Assembly (NCBI RefSeq): GCF_000251105.1 | Contig: NC_017034.1 | Span: forward strand, 1,550,001 to 1,614,000 | Source of the DNA: Methanocella conradii HZ254 | GTDB taxonomy: Archaea; Halobacteriota; Methanocellia; Methanocellales; Methanocellaceae | Direction of reading: 5' to 3' | DNA: 64,000 nucleotides | In this document: one piece after another, positions 1-8,226 of the stretch | How the letters are laid out: each line of letters opens with the position of its first letter | Numbering within the stretch: position 1 is the first letter of the stretch | Made by a program: the position numbers and the translations under genes | The notes under the pieces: model-generated | What the model was told of the DNA's origin: nothing | Databases searched by the model: none | The model's input: the letters and a program-made list of their open reading frames with translations, nothing else

Positions 1-1715
1 TTATAGTGGGGTATAATCAGGATAGCTTTGACTGGCCGTATATAAATGAGCGGGCCAAGAAGCATAAGATAAAGCTGAGCGTGTGCAGGGACGGCAGCAC
101 TCCCATGTTTGGGCGGGGAGGCCTTCAGAAGAAAGTAAAGCTTGTGGGGCGGCTCAACATCGACCTTTTTCAGGCGGCCCAGAGGGACATGGACGGCGTA
201 AAGGTAAAGACGCTCGAAAACGTGGCCGACTACCTGGGAGTGATGAATAAGGAGAAGCGTACCTACATCCCCGGAGGTGAAATCTATAGATACTGGGCTG
301 ACAGCAAAAGGCGAGACATCCTGATAAGGTATTCGAAGGACGACGTGGAGAGCACGTATGGGATAGCGGGGGAGCTGCTGCCGCTCCAGTTCGAGTTCGC
401 CAGGATGGCACACGAGCCCGCCGACAACGTCTCAAGGATGGGCCGCGGCAGGCAGGTCGAGGCGTACCTCGCATACGTTGCCTATGAGTACGGCGAGCTC
501 ATCCCCTCGAAAGGAGGAGAGGTTGAAACGTATGTTGGAGGCTTCGTGTTTCCGCCTGTGAAGGGGATACACAGGAACGTTGCAGCCCTCGACTTCTCAG
601 CCATGTACCCCTCCATAATGATCGCGTATAACATATCCCCTGATACGGTTTGTAAGGATTGTAAGGATGACTGCTATCCGCCCGCCCCTGAGGTGGGCCA
701 TTGCTTCAAGAAGGCCCCGGAAGGCTTCTTCACGCGCATCCTGAGGTCTCTGGTGGCTCACCGCGCCGCCCTCAAGAAGAAGCTCGCCCAGACGGACAGG
801 AAGGACAAGAGCTACCGGATGCTCGATATACGGCAAAAAACGATCAAGATATTGACGAACGCCTTTTATGGCTATACGGGCTGGGCGCAGGCCAAGTGGT
901 ACCGCCGCGAGTGCGCCGAGGCCACGTCGGCATGGGGCCGATACTTCATAAAGAGGGCCAGCGAAATCGCGCAGTCGATGGGCATGGAGGTCCTGTATGG
1001 CGATACTGACTCGCTATTCGTAAAGCTCAAGGATGGCGGCGACCTCCATGCGGCTACGGGCGAGTTCATCAGAAAAGTCAAGGAAGAATTGCCCCTGGAC
1101 ATGGATGTGGACAACTTTTATAGGGTCATCTTTTTCACCGAGGCAAAAAAGCGGTATGCTGGCCTCACGAGCAAAGGTGAGATAGTAGTCAGGGGCCTGG
1201 AGGTGCGCAGGGGCGACTGGTGTGAGCTCGCCAAAGAGCTGCAGTCACAGGTCATCCGCATCATACTTGAAGAGGAGGACCCGGAGAAGGCCGTGAAGTT
1301 CGTCAAGGATACCATTAGCGAGGTTAGGGAAGGCAAGGTGCAGCTCGATAAGCTCGTCATCCACAAAACGCTTACCAAGGGCTTCGAGAGCTATGAGAGC
1401 GTGCAGGCGCACGTTAAGGCCGCGGAGCGGGCGCGTGAGCTGGAGCTTTCGGCGGCGGTTGGCAGCAAGATCAGCTACGTCATCGTGAAAGGCCCCGGCA
1501 TAACGCTAGGCGACCGCGCATACCCCGTGGACATGTTTATCAAGTTCGAGAACGGCAAGCTGTACGCGAAGGATAAGGCATACGAGCTCGACGTGGACTA
1601 TTATATAGATAAACAGATAATACCCACGGCTTTACGGATACTTGGCTATTTTGGCTATACTGAGGATGAGCTTAAAGGCAGGGGCGTCCAGGGCACGCTC
1701 GCCCAGTTTTTCTAG
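1..1715 (+). CDS. polB: Family B DNA polymerase, C-terminal part (5' end outside the window)
   Basis: Replicative/repair family B DNA polymerase that extends primers and proofreads with a 3'-5' exonuclease. The reading frame is already open at base 3 and the first codons give a perfect Exo II block (GYNQDSFDWPY), so the start lies upstream and the GTG at base 6 is internal. Counting from base 6, Exo III (YSKDD) is near residue 109, polymerase motif A (DFSAMYPSIM) near 196, motif B (KILTNAFYGYTG) near 280 and motif C (YGDTDS) near 331. All catalytic aspartates of motifs A and C are present. The protein ends with a normal thumb region at 1715. The N-terminal domain and Exo I are missing only because of the window edge. 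Family assignment is firm; which archaeal PolB paralogue it is cannot be told from this part. Confidence 0.97.
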   Translation, partial: IVGYNQDSFDWPYINERAKKHKIKLSVCRDGSTPMFGRGGLQKKVKLVGRLNIDLFQAAQRDMDGVKVKTLENVADYLGVMNKEKRTYIPGGEIYRYWADSKRRDILIRYSKDDVESTYGIAGELLPLQFEFARMAHEPADNVSRMGRGRQVEAYLAYVAYEYGELIPSKGGEVETYVGGFVFPPVKGIHRNVAALDFSAMYPSIMIAYNISPDTVCKDCKDDCYPPAPEVGHCFKKAPEGFFTRILRSLVAHRAALKKKLAQTDRKDKSYRMLDIRQKTIKILTNAFYGYTGWAQAKWYRRECAEATSAWGRYFIKRASEIAQSMGMEVLYGDTDSLFVKLKDGGDLHAATGEFIRKVKEELPLDMDVDNFYRVIFFTEAKKRYAGLTSKGEIVVRGLEVRRGDWCELAKELQSQVIRIILEEEDPEKAVKFVKDTISEVREGKVQLDKLVIHKTLTKGFESYESVQAHVKAAERARELELSAAVGSKISYVIVKGPGITLGDRAYPVDMFIKFENGKLYAKDKAYELDVDYYIDKQIIPTALRILGYFGYTEDELKGRGVQGTLAQFF

Positions 1716-1745
1716 TTTACTTTCACGACGCTTTTGGCCATTCAT

Positions 1746-1753
1746 TATATAGC
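1746..1753 (+). promoter_or_regulatory. TATA box of the radical SAM gene (leaderless)
   Basis: The stretch TTATATAG is centred about 26 bases before the ATG at 1775, the spacing expected when transcription starts at the start codon. No Shine-Dalgarno sequence precedes the ATG. This supports starting the gene at 1775 rather than at the TTG at 1757. Confidence 0.55.
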
Positions 1754-1774
1754 CATTTGCCATCTTTTCCTTTG

Positions 1775-2887
1775 ATGGGAGAGAAATGCTTCTCGCTGTC
1801 CGAGCGTATCAAGATACTGTCGGCGGGCACTAAGTACGATAGCTGCAACCAGACCGTCGTGTGCCATACCTTTACGCCAGATGGGCGCTGTATTCAGCTT
1901 TATAAGACTCTGATGACCAACCGGTGTCTGGGCGAGTGCCTCTACTGCCCCAACAGGTGTGGCCGTGAAGTCGCCCGCACGTCGCTGGCTCCCGATGAGA
2001 TCGCCCGCATCACCTGGGACCTCTACCGCCGCAACGCTATCGAGGGGTTGTTCTTATCATCCGGGATCGTCGGCGACCCTGAAAAGACCACGCAAAAACA
2101 GCTAGAAGTGCTCAAGCTGCTCCGCGGCCAGGGGTTCAAGGGCTACATACACGTCCGCCTCATGCCCGGCATACCCAGGGACATGCTCAGGGAAGTCTCG
2201 CTATATGCCAACAAGTTTGGCGTGAACGCCGAGACGACCTGCGAGTCCAGGTACGATGAGATATGCCCCAACTTTGACTATAGGAATGATATCCTTGATA
2301 GGCTTAAGTGGACCCACGAGTTCGTGCTCAAGAGGAGAAAGGAGGTACACTATGGGGAGGGGATTGTGGGCGCGAATGATACCCAGTTTGTGGTGGGCGC
2401 ATCTGGAGAGCCTGACAAAGAGATCATTCACACAATCGACCGCTTTAAGGCGGACTATGGGCTGCGTAGGCCTTACTTCATGAGCTTCGACCCGGTGCCA
2501 GGGACGCCCCTCTCTTCGAATAGGCCATCGCCGGTGTGGCGTGAGGCCAGGCTGTACCAGGTCTCTTATTTGCTAAAGGATTACGGCCTCAGGGCTAAAG
2601 ACCTCGATATTATACTGGATGATAAAGGGTTTCTGCCCGACGAGGACCCAAAGCTATTGCTGGCCCATCATAACAGGGATATTTTCCCTGTAGACGTGAA
2701 CGAAGCCCCATATGAAGACCTGATAAAGGTCCCGGGCATCGGTCCCGCAACGGCCCATCGCATCATCGCCAGCCGCCCCATAGAGGGCTACGCTGAGCTG
2801 GCAAGCATCGGCGTCGTCCTGAAGAGGGCACGGCCCTTCATAAAAGTAAAAAGCAGGCTACAAACGAGGCTGGAGGCGTTCGCGTGA
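1775..2887 (+). CDS. Radical SAM protein of the DNA modification/repair type (TIGR03916-like)
   Basis: Radical SAM enzyme with the CxxxCxxC cluster motif (CLGECLYCPNRC) near residue 50, and a C-terminal helix-hairpin-helix unit (VPGIGPATAHRIIASRP), which usually binds DNA. This layout fits the family described as putative DNA modification/repair radical SAM proteins, which are genetically linked to a DUF4130/uracil-DNA-glycosylase-like partner. That partner is the next gene, overlapping by four bases (GTGA), so the two are almost certainly co-translated. The substrate is unknown. ATG 1775 was preferred to TTG 1757 because of the TATA box 26 bases upstream and because the family usually starts with a short SExxKILS-like helix. 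Confidence 0.85.
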   Translation: MGEKCFSLSERIKILSAGTKYDSCNQTVVCHTFTPDGRCIQLYKTLMTNRCLGECLYCPNRCGREVARTSLAPDEIARITWDLYRRNAIEGLFLSSGIVGDPEKTTQKQLEVLKLLRGQGFKGYIHVRLMPGIPRDMLREVSLYANKFGVNAETTCESRYDEICPNFDYRNDILDRLKWTHEFVLKRRKEVHYGEGIVGANDTQFVVGASGEPDKEIIHTIDRFKADYGLRRPYFMSFDPVPGTPLSSNRPSPVWREARLYQVSYLLKDYGLRAKDLDIILDDKGFLPDEDPKLLLAHHNRDIFPVDVNEAPYEDLIKVPGIGPATAHRIIASRPIEGYAELASIGVVLKRARPFIKVKSRLQTRLEAFA

Positions 2888-3720
2888 TAATCGGGTATAA
2901 AAAGGACGTCGACGGCGTATTAAGGGCGGCGATAGCGCTCAATAGGAACCCCGACGCCATCATGGTATGCGGTGCGAGCGCAAGAGAGCTCAAAGAAAAG
3001 CTCGCAATGTACGACGGCGAAGTCGTTCTTAACGTCGATGAGGTCGTCAAGGACGTGCCCTTCCACGTGAAGGCCGAGCTATGGGTAAAGTTTCCATCCT
3101 GTAGCCCTATGCAGCGCTCATTATCGCTGGGCTCTTACCTGACTTTTGCGCTGCGTAACCATAATTGCGTCCCTGACGAGCTGGTAAGGCTGATGGCCCG
3201 CTACTACCCAAAATTAACGGCTATACTCGCCCATAAGGATGAGACCGCCAGGAAATACTTCAAGTATTACAGGGAAACGATGGGCGAGCTTGAGCGATTG
3301 AAGGCACACGTCAGGTTCAGGCCTTCAGGAGACATGCTCTACGCAGAGATAAGCCCACAGCATGACGTAAAAGACCTTTTCATGGAGTGGGCGATGCGGA
3401 GGACTCCGGATAAGGTCATTGTTATTGGATGCCACTCAGAGCATTACATATTGAATGCCAGGGCCCTCGGCTATAGCGAGGATATCGCCTGTGTCACGGC
3501 AGAAGAGGCGGCGCGCCTTCTGGGCACAGCTCCCGACTCTGATAGCGAGGTCTGGGACACGTACTATGACAGCCAGGCGATTGAGAATCGACGAAATAAG
3601 AGATACGCGAAGGGAAGGCTGCCCGCCAAATACTCATACATCAGCCCCGAGATTAGAAAAGAGAGAAAGAAGATAGAGCATGGCATATCAAATGATAAAC
3701 TAGGCGACTATTTTACTTAA
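2884..3720 (+). CDS. DUF4130-type DNA metabolism protein, partner of the radical SAM enzyme
   Basis: Protein of 278 residues that resembles the TIGR03915/DUF4130 family. Recognisable blocks are VRFRPSGDMLYAEISPQHDV in the middle, the segment DTYYDSQAIENRRNKRYAKG and a C-terminal PAKYSYISPE block. In many bacteria this region is fused to a uracil-DNA glycosylase domain; no such domain is visible here, so this is the stand-alone form. It starts with GTG overlapping the TGA of the radical SAM gene, so the two act as a pair. A role in DNA repair or base modification is inferred from family and neighbours only. Transcription would run on into the 37-bp repeat array that begins 81 bases downstream. 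Confidence 0.75.
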   Translation: MIIGYKKDVDGVLRAAIALNRNPDAIMVCGASARELKEKLAMYDGEVVLNVDEVVKDVPFHVKAELWVKFPSCSPMQRSLSLGSYLTFALRNHNCVPDELVRLMARYYPKLTAILAHKDETARKYFKYYRETMGELERLKAHVRFRPSGDMLYAEISPQHDVKDLFMEWAMRRTPDKVIVIGCHSEHYILNARALGYSEDIACVTAEEAARLLGTAPDSDSEVWDTYYDSQAIENRRNKRYAKGRLPAKYSYISPEIRKERKKIEHGISNDKLGDYFT

Positions 3721-3801
3721 GTTTAAAAAACTTTATATCTATGAAATGAAAACAAGGCTTTTTACTTATATATTGATTTATATAACGTATAACATATGAT
3801 T

Positions 3802-4504
3802 CACCACGGAGGTTCACAGAGGTCACAGAGAGGATTTTCACCACGGAGGTTCACAGAGGTCACAGAGAGGATTTTCACCACGGAGGTTCACAGAGGTCAC
3901 AGAGAGGATTTTCACCACGGAGGTTCACAGAGGTCACAGAGAGGATTTTCACCACGGAGGTTCACAGAGGTCACAGAGAGGATTTTCACCACGGAGGTTC
4001 ACAGAGGTCACAGAGAGGATTTTCACCACGGAGGTTCACAGAGGTCACAGAGAGGATTTTCACCACGGAGGTTCACAGAGGTCACAGAGAGGATTTTCAC
4101 CACGGAGGTTCACAGAGGTCACAGAGAGGATTTTCACCACGGAGGTTCACAGAGGTCACAGAGAGGATTTTCACCACGGAGGTTCACAGAGGTCACAGAG
4201 AGGATTTTCACCACGGAGGTTCACAGAGGTCACAGAGAGGATTTTCACCACGGAGGTTCACAGAGGTCACAGAGAGGATTTTCACCACGGAGGTTCACAG
4301 AGGTCACAGAGAGGATTTTCACCACGGAGGTTCACAGAGGTCACAGAGAGGATTTTCACCACGGAGGTTCACAGAGGTCACAGAGAGGATTTTCACCACG
4401 GAGGTTCACAGAGGTCACAGAGAGGATTTTCACCACGGAGGTTCACAGAGGTCACAGAGAGGATTTTCACCACGGAGGTTCACAGAGGTCACAGAGAGGA
4501 TTTT
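3802..4504 (+). repeat. Tandem array of 19 identical 37-bp units
   Basis: The unit begins CACCACGGAGGTTCACAGAG and ends GTCACAGAGAGGATTTT. The array is 703 bp, exactly 19 x 37, with no indel and no base difference that I could see. Each unit contains three sub-repeats of the form CAC(A/G)GAG(G), spaced about 9-11 bases, roughly one per helical turn. Because 37 is not a multiple of three, the array is open in frame over 111-bp super-units and produces a spurious 242-codon reading frame. There are no spacers, so this is not CRISPR. Similar CAC-GAGG repeats occur between genes in many prokaryotes and are often mis-annotated as proteins. Confidence 0.97.
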
Positions 4505-4510
4505 GTTTCC

Positions 4511-4547
4511 TAAAGGGGGGCTAGTCGCCCCCCTCGGAGACCCCCTC
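4511..4547 (+). terminator. GC hairpin after array 1 (left arm of an inverted pair)
   Basis: GGGGGGC (4515-4521) pairs with GCCCCCC (4527-4533) around a 5-base loop and is followed by TCGGAGACCCCCTC. It lies directly after the last 37-bp unit and could end transcripts coming from the rightward DUF4130 gene, although no T-tract follows. The same hairpin plus tail occurs inverted at 4637-4672. Confidence 0.55.
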
Positions 4548-4636
4548 AATCTTCAATAGGTCAATCATCCGATATACAATTATTTAGTATAATATGGAAG
4601 ACTCATAATACAAAAGAATCTCATTTAATAGGTAGA

Positions 4637-4672
4637 AGGAGGGTCTCTCAGGGGGCGAAGCCCCCTTGAGTA
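4637..4672 (-). terminator. GC hairpin after array 2 (right arm of an inverted pair)
   Basis: GGGGGC (4651-4656) pairs with GCCCCC (4660-4665) around a three-base loop. Read on the minus strand it resembles the hairpin at 4511-4547, including the GAGAGACCC tail. It follows the second 37-bp array in the direction of nifB transcription, so it is the natural candidate for ending nifB transcripts. Confidence 0.55.
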
Positions 4673-4679
4673 ATAAATT

Positions 4680-4919
4680 CCTCTGTGGTCTCTGTGGACC
4701 TCTGTGGTGAATATAACCTCTGTGGTCTCTGTGGACCTCTGTGGTGAATATAACCTCTGTGGTCTCTGTGGACCTCTGTGGTGAATATAACCTCTGTGGT
4801 CTCTGTGGACCTCTGTGGTGAATATAACCTCTGTGGTCTCTGTGGACCTCTGTGGTGAATATAACCTCTGTGGTCTCTGTGGACCTCTGTGGTGAATATA
4901 ACCTCTGTGGTCTCTGTGG
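4680..4919 (-). repeat. Second 37-bp tandem array, inverted and diverged from the first
   Basis: Six full 37-bp units (4680-4901) plus an 18-base partial unit. On the minus strand the unit reads TTCACCACAGAGGTCCACAG then AGACCACAGAGGTTATA. It has the same length and the same three CACAGAGG sub-repeats as the array at 3802-4504 but differs from it at about ten positions. Within the array the units are identical. It ends 7 bases from the nifB stop codon, so it is the 3' untranslated region of nifB. A 163-codon frame across it is an artefact. Confidence 0.95.
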
Positions 4920-4926
4920 TGCTTGA

Positions 4927-5823
4927 TTAAGCGTGGTAGTATTCGCCGCTGGCAGCGCGCTGGGCGGGCGACAAGGACTCCTCCCTACCGGGGATACCAC
5001 ACGCATCGGCACGGCACTGCTTACAAAGCCTAAACTGAGGAAGGTACTTCTCGGCAATCGCGCGGGCCTCCTCAAGGTCCTTACACTCGGGCGGCTTCAC
5101 GTCCTTAAACTTATAGAGGGGTATCATGGGGATGATATTCATCAAAATAGCACCCCTGGCGGCTGCCTCTTTAGCTATCTTCTCAATCTGATCAGCGTTG
5201 ACGCCAGGCACGAGCACTGTGTTCACCTTCACGATAAGGCCGGCCTTAGCCGCTAACTCGACTCCCTTAAACTGATTATCCCTTAATATTCTCGCGCCTT
5301 CCACTCCCCTATAGGTCTGGTTATGATACCTCACCCACGAGTATATCTTAGCTCCCACCTCAGGGTCGAAAGCATTAATTGTGACCGTAACGCTTGAAAC
5401 GCCTACATCTACGAGGTCATCGATACGCTCCGGGAGCATAAGTCCGTTAGAGGCGATACACTTGATAAGCTCGGGGTGCCTCTCGTGTACGATTTTTAGG
5501 GTTTCGAAGGTCTCCTCGTTCGCGAGAGCTTCGCCAGGGCCGGCGATGCCGACCACCCTGAGGTTACCGCCAAGCTCCTTCAGGGCCTCGTCAACCCTAT
5601 CAGCGGCCTGCTGAGGCTTCATGACGCCCGAAGACACGCCGGGGCGATGCTCACACTTATCTATCTTACGATTACAAAAGTTACATTGAATATTGCATTT
5701 CGGCGCGACGGGCAGGTGGATCCTGGCCGTGGAGAAATGGGCTTTCTCGTTAAAGCACGGGTGCGCCGAGGTCATGTGGGAGAACTTGGACCTCCCGCCA
5801 TCGAACACTTTCAGCTCTTCCAT
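4927..5823 (-). CDS. nifB: NifB-type radical SAM protein (nitrogenase cofactor biosynthesis)
   Basis: NifB builds the NifB-cofactor, the Fe-S-carbide core of nitrogenase cofactors, by radical SAM chemistry. Diagnostic blocks are HPCFNEKAHF near residue 22, the cluster motif CNIQCNFCNRK near residues 43-53, an AGPGE block near 94 and the C-terminal CKQCRADACG, whose cysteines belong to the accessory clusters. At 298 residues it is the short archaeal form without the C-terminal NafY-like domain. No other nif gene is in the window. Many methanogens carry nifB apart from nifHDK, so its presence suggests but does not prove nitrogen fixation. The 3' end abuts the inverted 37-bp array. Confidence 0.92.
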   Translation of the reverse strand: MEELKVFDGGRSKFSHMTSAHPCFNEKAHFSTARIHLPVAPKCNIQCNFCNRKIDKCEHRPGVSSGVMKPQQAADRVDEALKELGGNLRVVGIAGPGEALANEETFETLKIVHERHPELIKCIASNGLMLPERIDDLVDVGVSSVTVTINAFDPEVGAKIYSWVRYHNQTYRGVEGARILRDNQFKGVELAAKAGLIVKVNTVLVPGVNADQIEKIAKEAAARGAILMNIIPMIPLYKFKDVKPPECKDLEEARAIAEKYLPQFRLCKQCRADACGIPGREESLSPAQRAASGEYYHA

Positions 5824-5973
5824 AAGTCGTCTCCAGCATTTTTAAGGCTGCGTTGTACTCTTTCTTGCAGCATGCTAAAACTTTAGTTAGAAAGGTGAGT
5901 TTTAATGGATAAATACTTTACGTGGTTGGTTACTTAATCCAACATATTCTACCTGGCCACGCCTTCCATAAAA

Positions 5974-5992
5974 TCGGGGCCTCAAGCCCCGA
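5974..5992 (-). terminator. Hairpin overlapping the apgM stop codon
   Basis: On the minus strand, GGGGC and GCCCC form a stem around TTGAG, with the TGA stop codon of apgM in the loop, followed by GATTTTAT. Compact hairpins at stop codons are common as terminators in this window. Confidence 0.55.
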
Positions 5993-7208
5993 ACTTTTTC
6001 GTCCTGTTTATGAGGTCCAGGGCTATGGGCATCACGTCCATGCCGCGTATCCTGTGCAGCCCGCCCTTATATGCCACCAGCTCATTATAGCTTGCTACGT
6101 CGTCTATCCTTATCCCCGGCCCGTGCATCATGATGGGCACAGGATCGGCTGAGTGGTCCTTGATGGAGACGGGAGTGCTATGGTCAACTGTAACTATGAC
6201 CAGTACATCCTTTAGCTTCAACACGTCCTTAAAGGCGGCGTCTGTCGCCTCTAAAAAGCTTTTCTTCTTTTCAAAGTCCCCGTCGTGGCCAGCCTCGTCG
6301 GCGCCCTTTATGTTCACCAGCACGAAATCGTGGGTCTCAAGCGTTTCGAGCGCCTTCTTCATCTTGGCCCTGGCCGACGAGCCGGACGCCTCTACTTCCA
6401 TGCTTCCGACCGGTATGTGCTCGAGCCCGCACATCTTGCCTATCCCGATTATCAGGCCTGCGGCGGCTATGACCGCCCCCTTGAGGCCGTATCGCTCCTG
6501 GAATGGGGGTATATGTGGCACTTCGCCTGCGCCCCTTATTAATATGGCATTGCCTGGCGGAAGCCCTTGCCTTTTTCTTTCGAGGTTCTCGGGCATGCCA
6601 TCCAGCAAGCTGAGGACCTGTCTCGATATGCTGTTCACCGCCTCCGCCGTCCGCTTTGCCTCAGGCGTATCATCCAGCGCGTGGCACTCCTTGATCGGTA
6701 GCCCCTCTTTTTTAGGGTCTGTATCAGATATGGCTGCGGATAAGCCTCTCCCCCTCAGCACGAGAGCACCCCTGTGGCCTGTAGAACGCTTGAAAATCAC
6801 TTCTATGCCCGGCACTTTTACCTCTTCATTTATCGCCTTTGCCAGCCCGTCAGTGTCGGATATGCGCCCCGCCCTTCTATCAATTACTACGCCATTCTCG
6901 ACTGTGGCAAAGTTGACGCGGAAGGCGATGTCGCCCCCCTTCACGTCTATTCCCACGCCCGCCGCCTCGAATGGCCCGCGGCCCGTGTAATACTTATAAG
7001 GGTCATATCCCAGTATGGCGAGGTGTGAGGTGTCCGAGCCTGGCCTTATTCCGGGCCCTACCGTGTCCATTATCCCGTTGATGCCGCCGTATGCCAATGC
7101 GTCCAGGTTTGGCTTGTCCGCCTCCGATAGCGGCGTCCTGCCTTCGACGGGCCTATCCGATGCGCCGTCTAGCACGATGAGAAGGATCTTGTTCGCAACG
7201 TCAGACAT
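5982..7208 (-). CDS. apgM: 2,3-bisphosphoglycerate-independent phosphoglycerate mutase, archaeal type
   Basis: Interconverts 3- and 2-phosphoglycerate in glycolysis and gluconeogenesis, in the cytoplasm. It belongs to the alkaline-phosphatase superfamily: the N-terminal metal motif is LIVLDGASDRP, the nucleophile region is GSDTSHLAILGYDPYKYYTG, and C-terminal metal-binding histidines sit in TVDHSTPVSIKDHSADPVPI. The length of about 408 residues is normal for archaeal ApgM. ATG 7208 (MSDVANKILL) was chosen over the ATG 18 bases upstream because the family begins with a few residues before the KILLIVLDG strand; neither start has a strong ribosome binding site. A long inverted repeat separates it from cofD upstream. 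Confidence 0.93.
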   Translation of the reverse strand: MSDVANKILLIVLDGASDRPVEGRTPLSEADKPNLDALAYGGINGIMDTVGPGIRPGSDTSHLAILGYDPYKYYTGRGPFEAAGVGIDVKGGDIAFRVNFATVENGVVIDRRAGRISDTDGLAKAINEEVKVPGIEVIFKRSTGHRGALVLRGRGLSAAISDTDPKKEGLPIKECHALDDTPEAKRTAEAVNSISRQVLSLLDGMPENLERKRQGLPPGNAILIRGAGEVPHIPPFQERYGLKGAVIAAAGLIIGIGKMCGLEHIPVGSMEVEASGSSARAKMKKALETLETHDFVLVNIKGADEAGHDGDFEKKKSFLEATDAAFKDVLKLKDVLVIVTVDHSTPVSIKDHSADPVPIMMHGPGIRIDDVASYNELVAYKGGLHRIRGMDVMPIALDLINRTKKFGA

Positions 7209-7249
7209 GATATCACAAGCATACATCCACGCTCAATACATAAAAAAGT

Positions 7250-7326
7250 CTCTAAGTCTAAGAAGCCCACTATGAAGACCATTAATTCTCGCCCTAATAA
7301 CCTTCATAGCGGGCTTAGACTTAGAG
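7250..7326 (-). repeat. Long imperfect inverted repeat between cofD and apgM
   Basis: CTCTAAGTCTAAGAAGCCCA...TATGAAG (7250-7277) is matched by its inverse CTTCATAGCGGGCTTAGACT...TAGAG (7302-7326), leaving a 24-base loop. The arms differ by one substitution and one 3-base gap. It starts 6 bases after the cofD stop codon and sits in the leader of apgM, so it may be the cofD terminator, an apgM leader structure, or a small decayed palindromic element. Confidence 0.8.
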
Positions 7327-7332
7327 AGCTTA

Positions 7333-8226
7333 TCAAACGCATTTGGTGAGCATGAAATCGGCGAGCGCTTTGCTCTTCTCGACGCTCGTCATAAGGGTGT
7401 CAAAGCGGGCAACCTCGAAGTCATAGCCAGAGAGATCCGTAGTATCGCGCTCGTCGATGATAAGGACGTCAACGATGTCCTTATAGAACTCGGCCACGCC
7501 CCTTGTAGACGGCTCAAGCCCTTTCGCCTTCATGAGCTTTGCAGCGGGGCCGCTGACGGGCTTATCACCTATGAAAGGACTAACTGCAACGACGAATTTA
7601 ATTTGCAGAGTCTCACGGACACCCTCCAGGGCCAAAATTGGGCCTATACTTGTGATGGGATTGCTGGGGCCTATGAAAATGTTATCAGAGGCATTCAAGG
7701 CCTCCATGACCTCGGGCGTGGGAACCAGATCACCAAAAAGCTTAACTGAGATGACTTCCGGCTCGCCCCGCATGCCAACCCAAAAGTCCTGGAAGTGAAA
7801 GTCGCCATCAGGCGTGCATATCACGGAGGCTATGTCATTCTCGCTCATTGGGAGCACAATGGTCTTTATCTGAAAAACGTCACAAAGCTCCCTCGTGGCA
7901 TCCGTCAAGGAGTTACCGTTTTTTAGAAGCTCAGTTCGAAGGATATGAGTCGCACGGTCCTTATCCCCAATCATTATCTCCTCAAAGTGCCCCATCGCCT
8001 CAAGCGCCTTAAAAGTGTTAAACGTGTCACCTTTAATGCCCCACCACTTCTCATCATCTATGACGCCGGCAATTGTATAGATTACCGAGTCGATGTCTGG
8101 CGTCACCTTGTTTCCGGATATCCACACGTCCTCGGCAGTGTTCACGATAACGGCTATGTCTTCGCTATCCTTGAAGCCCCTCAGCAATTTCGGGGTGCCC
8201 GTGCCCCCTGACAGAATGGATAACAT
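7333..8226 (-). CDS. cofD: 2-phospho-L-lactate transferase, coenzyme F420 biosynthesis
   Basis: Transfers the phospholactyl-type moiety onto the deazaflavin Fo to make F420-0, an essential step in the hydride carrier of methanogenesis. The N-terminus LSILSGGTGTPKLLRGF is the CofD nucleotide-binding signature, followed by NTAEDVWISGNKVTPDIDSV, which forms the Fo pocket, and by GPSNPITSIGPILAL around residue 185. At 297 residues it is the standard length. It starts at ATG 8226. The gene on the right is divergent and begins about 80 bases away, so both promoters share that gap. Confidence 0.95.
   Translation of the reverse strand: MLSILSGGTGTPKLLRGFKDSEDIAVIVNTAEDVWISGNKVTPDIDSVIYTIAGVIDDEKWWGIKGDTFNTFKALEAMGHFEEIMIGDKDRATHILRTELLKNGNSLTDATRELCDVFQIKTIVLPMSENDIASVICTPDGDFHFQDFWVGMRGEPEVISVKLFGDLVPTPEVMEALNASDNIFIGPSNPITSIGPILALEGVRETLQIKFVVAVSPFIGDKPVSGPAAKLMKAKGLEPSTRGVAEFYKDIVDVLIIDERDTTDLSGYDFEVARFDTLMTSVEKSKALADFMLTKCV

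Noticed and set aside
3796..4524. A 242-codon open frame across the first 37-bp array (repeats such as TTEVHRGHRED)
   Set aside because: It exists only because the unit has no stop in any of the three frames it passes through. The bases are a perfect tandem DNA repeat with no gene signals.
3802..4919. CRISPR array
   Set aside because: Units are directly joined with no spacers, repeats are in two opposed arrays, and no cas gene is visible.
4584..5075. A 163-codon open frame on the minus strand
   Set aside because: It runs through array 2 and overlaps the 3' end of nifB in another frame; nifB is well supported.
6130..6990. A 286-codon frame opposite apgM
   Set aside because: Antisense shadow of a strongly supported enzyme gene; its amino-acid composition is serine/proline-biased with no domain.
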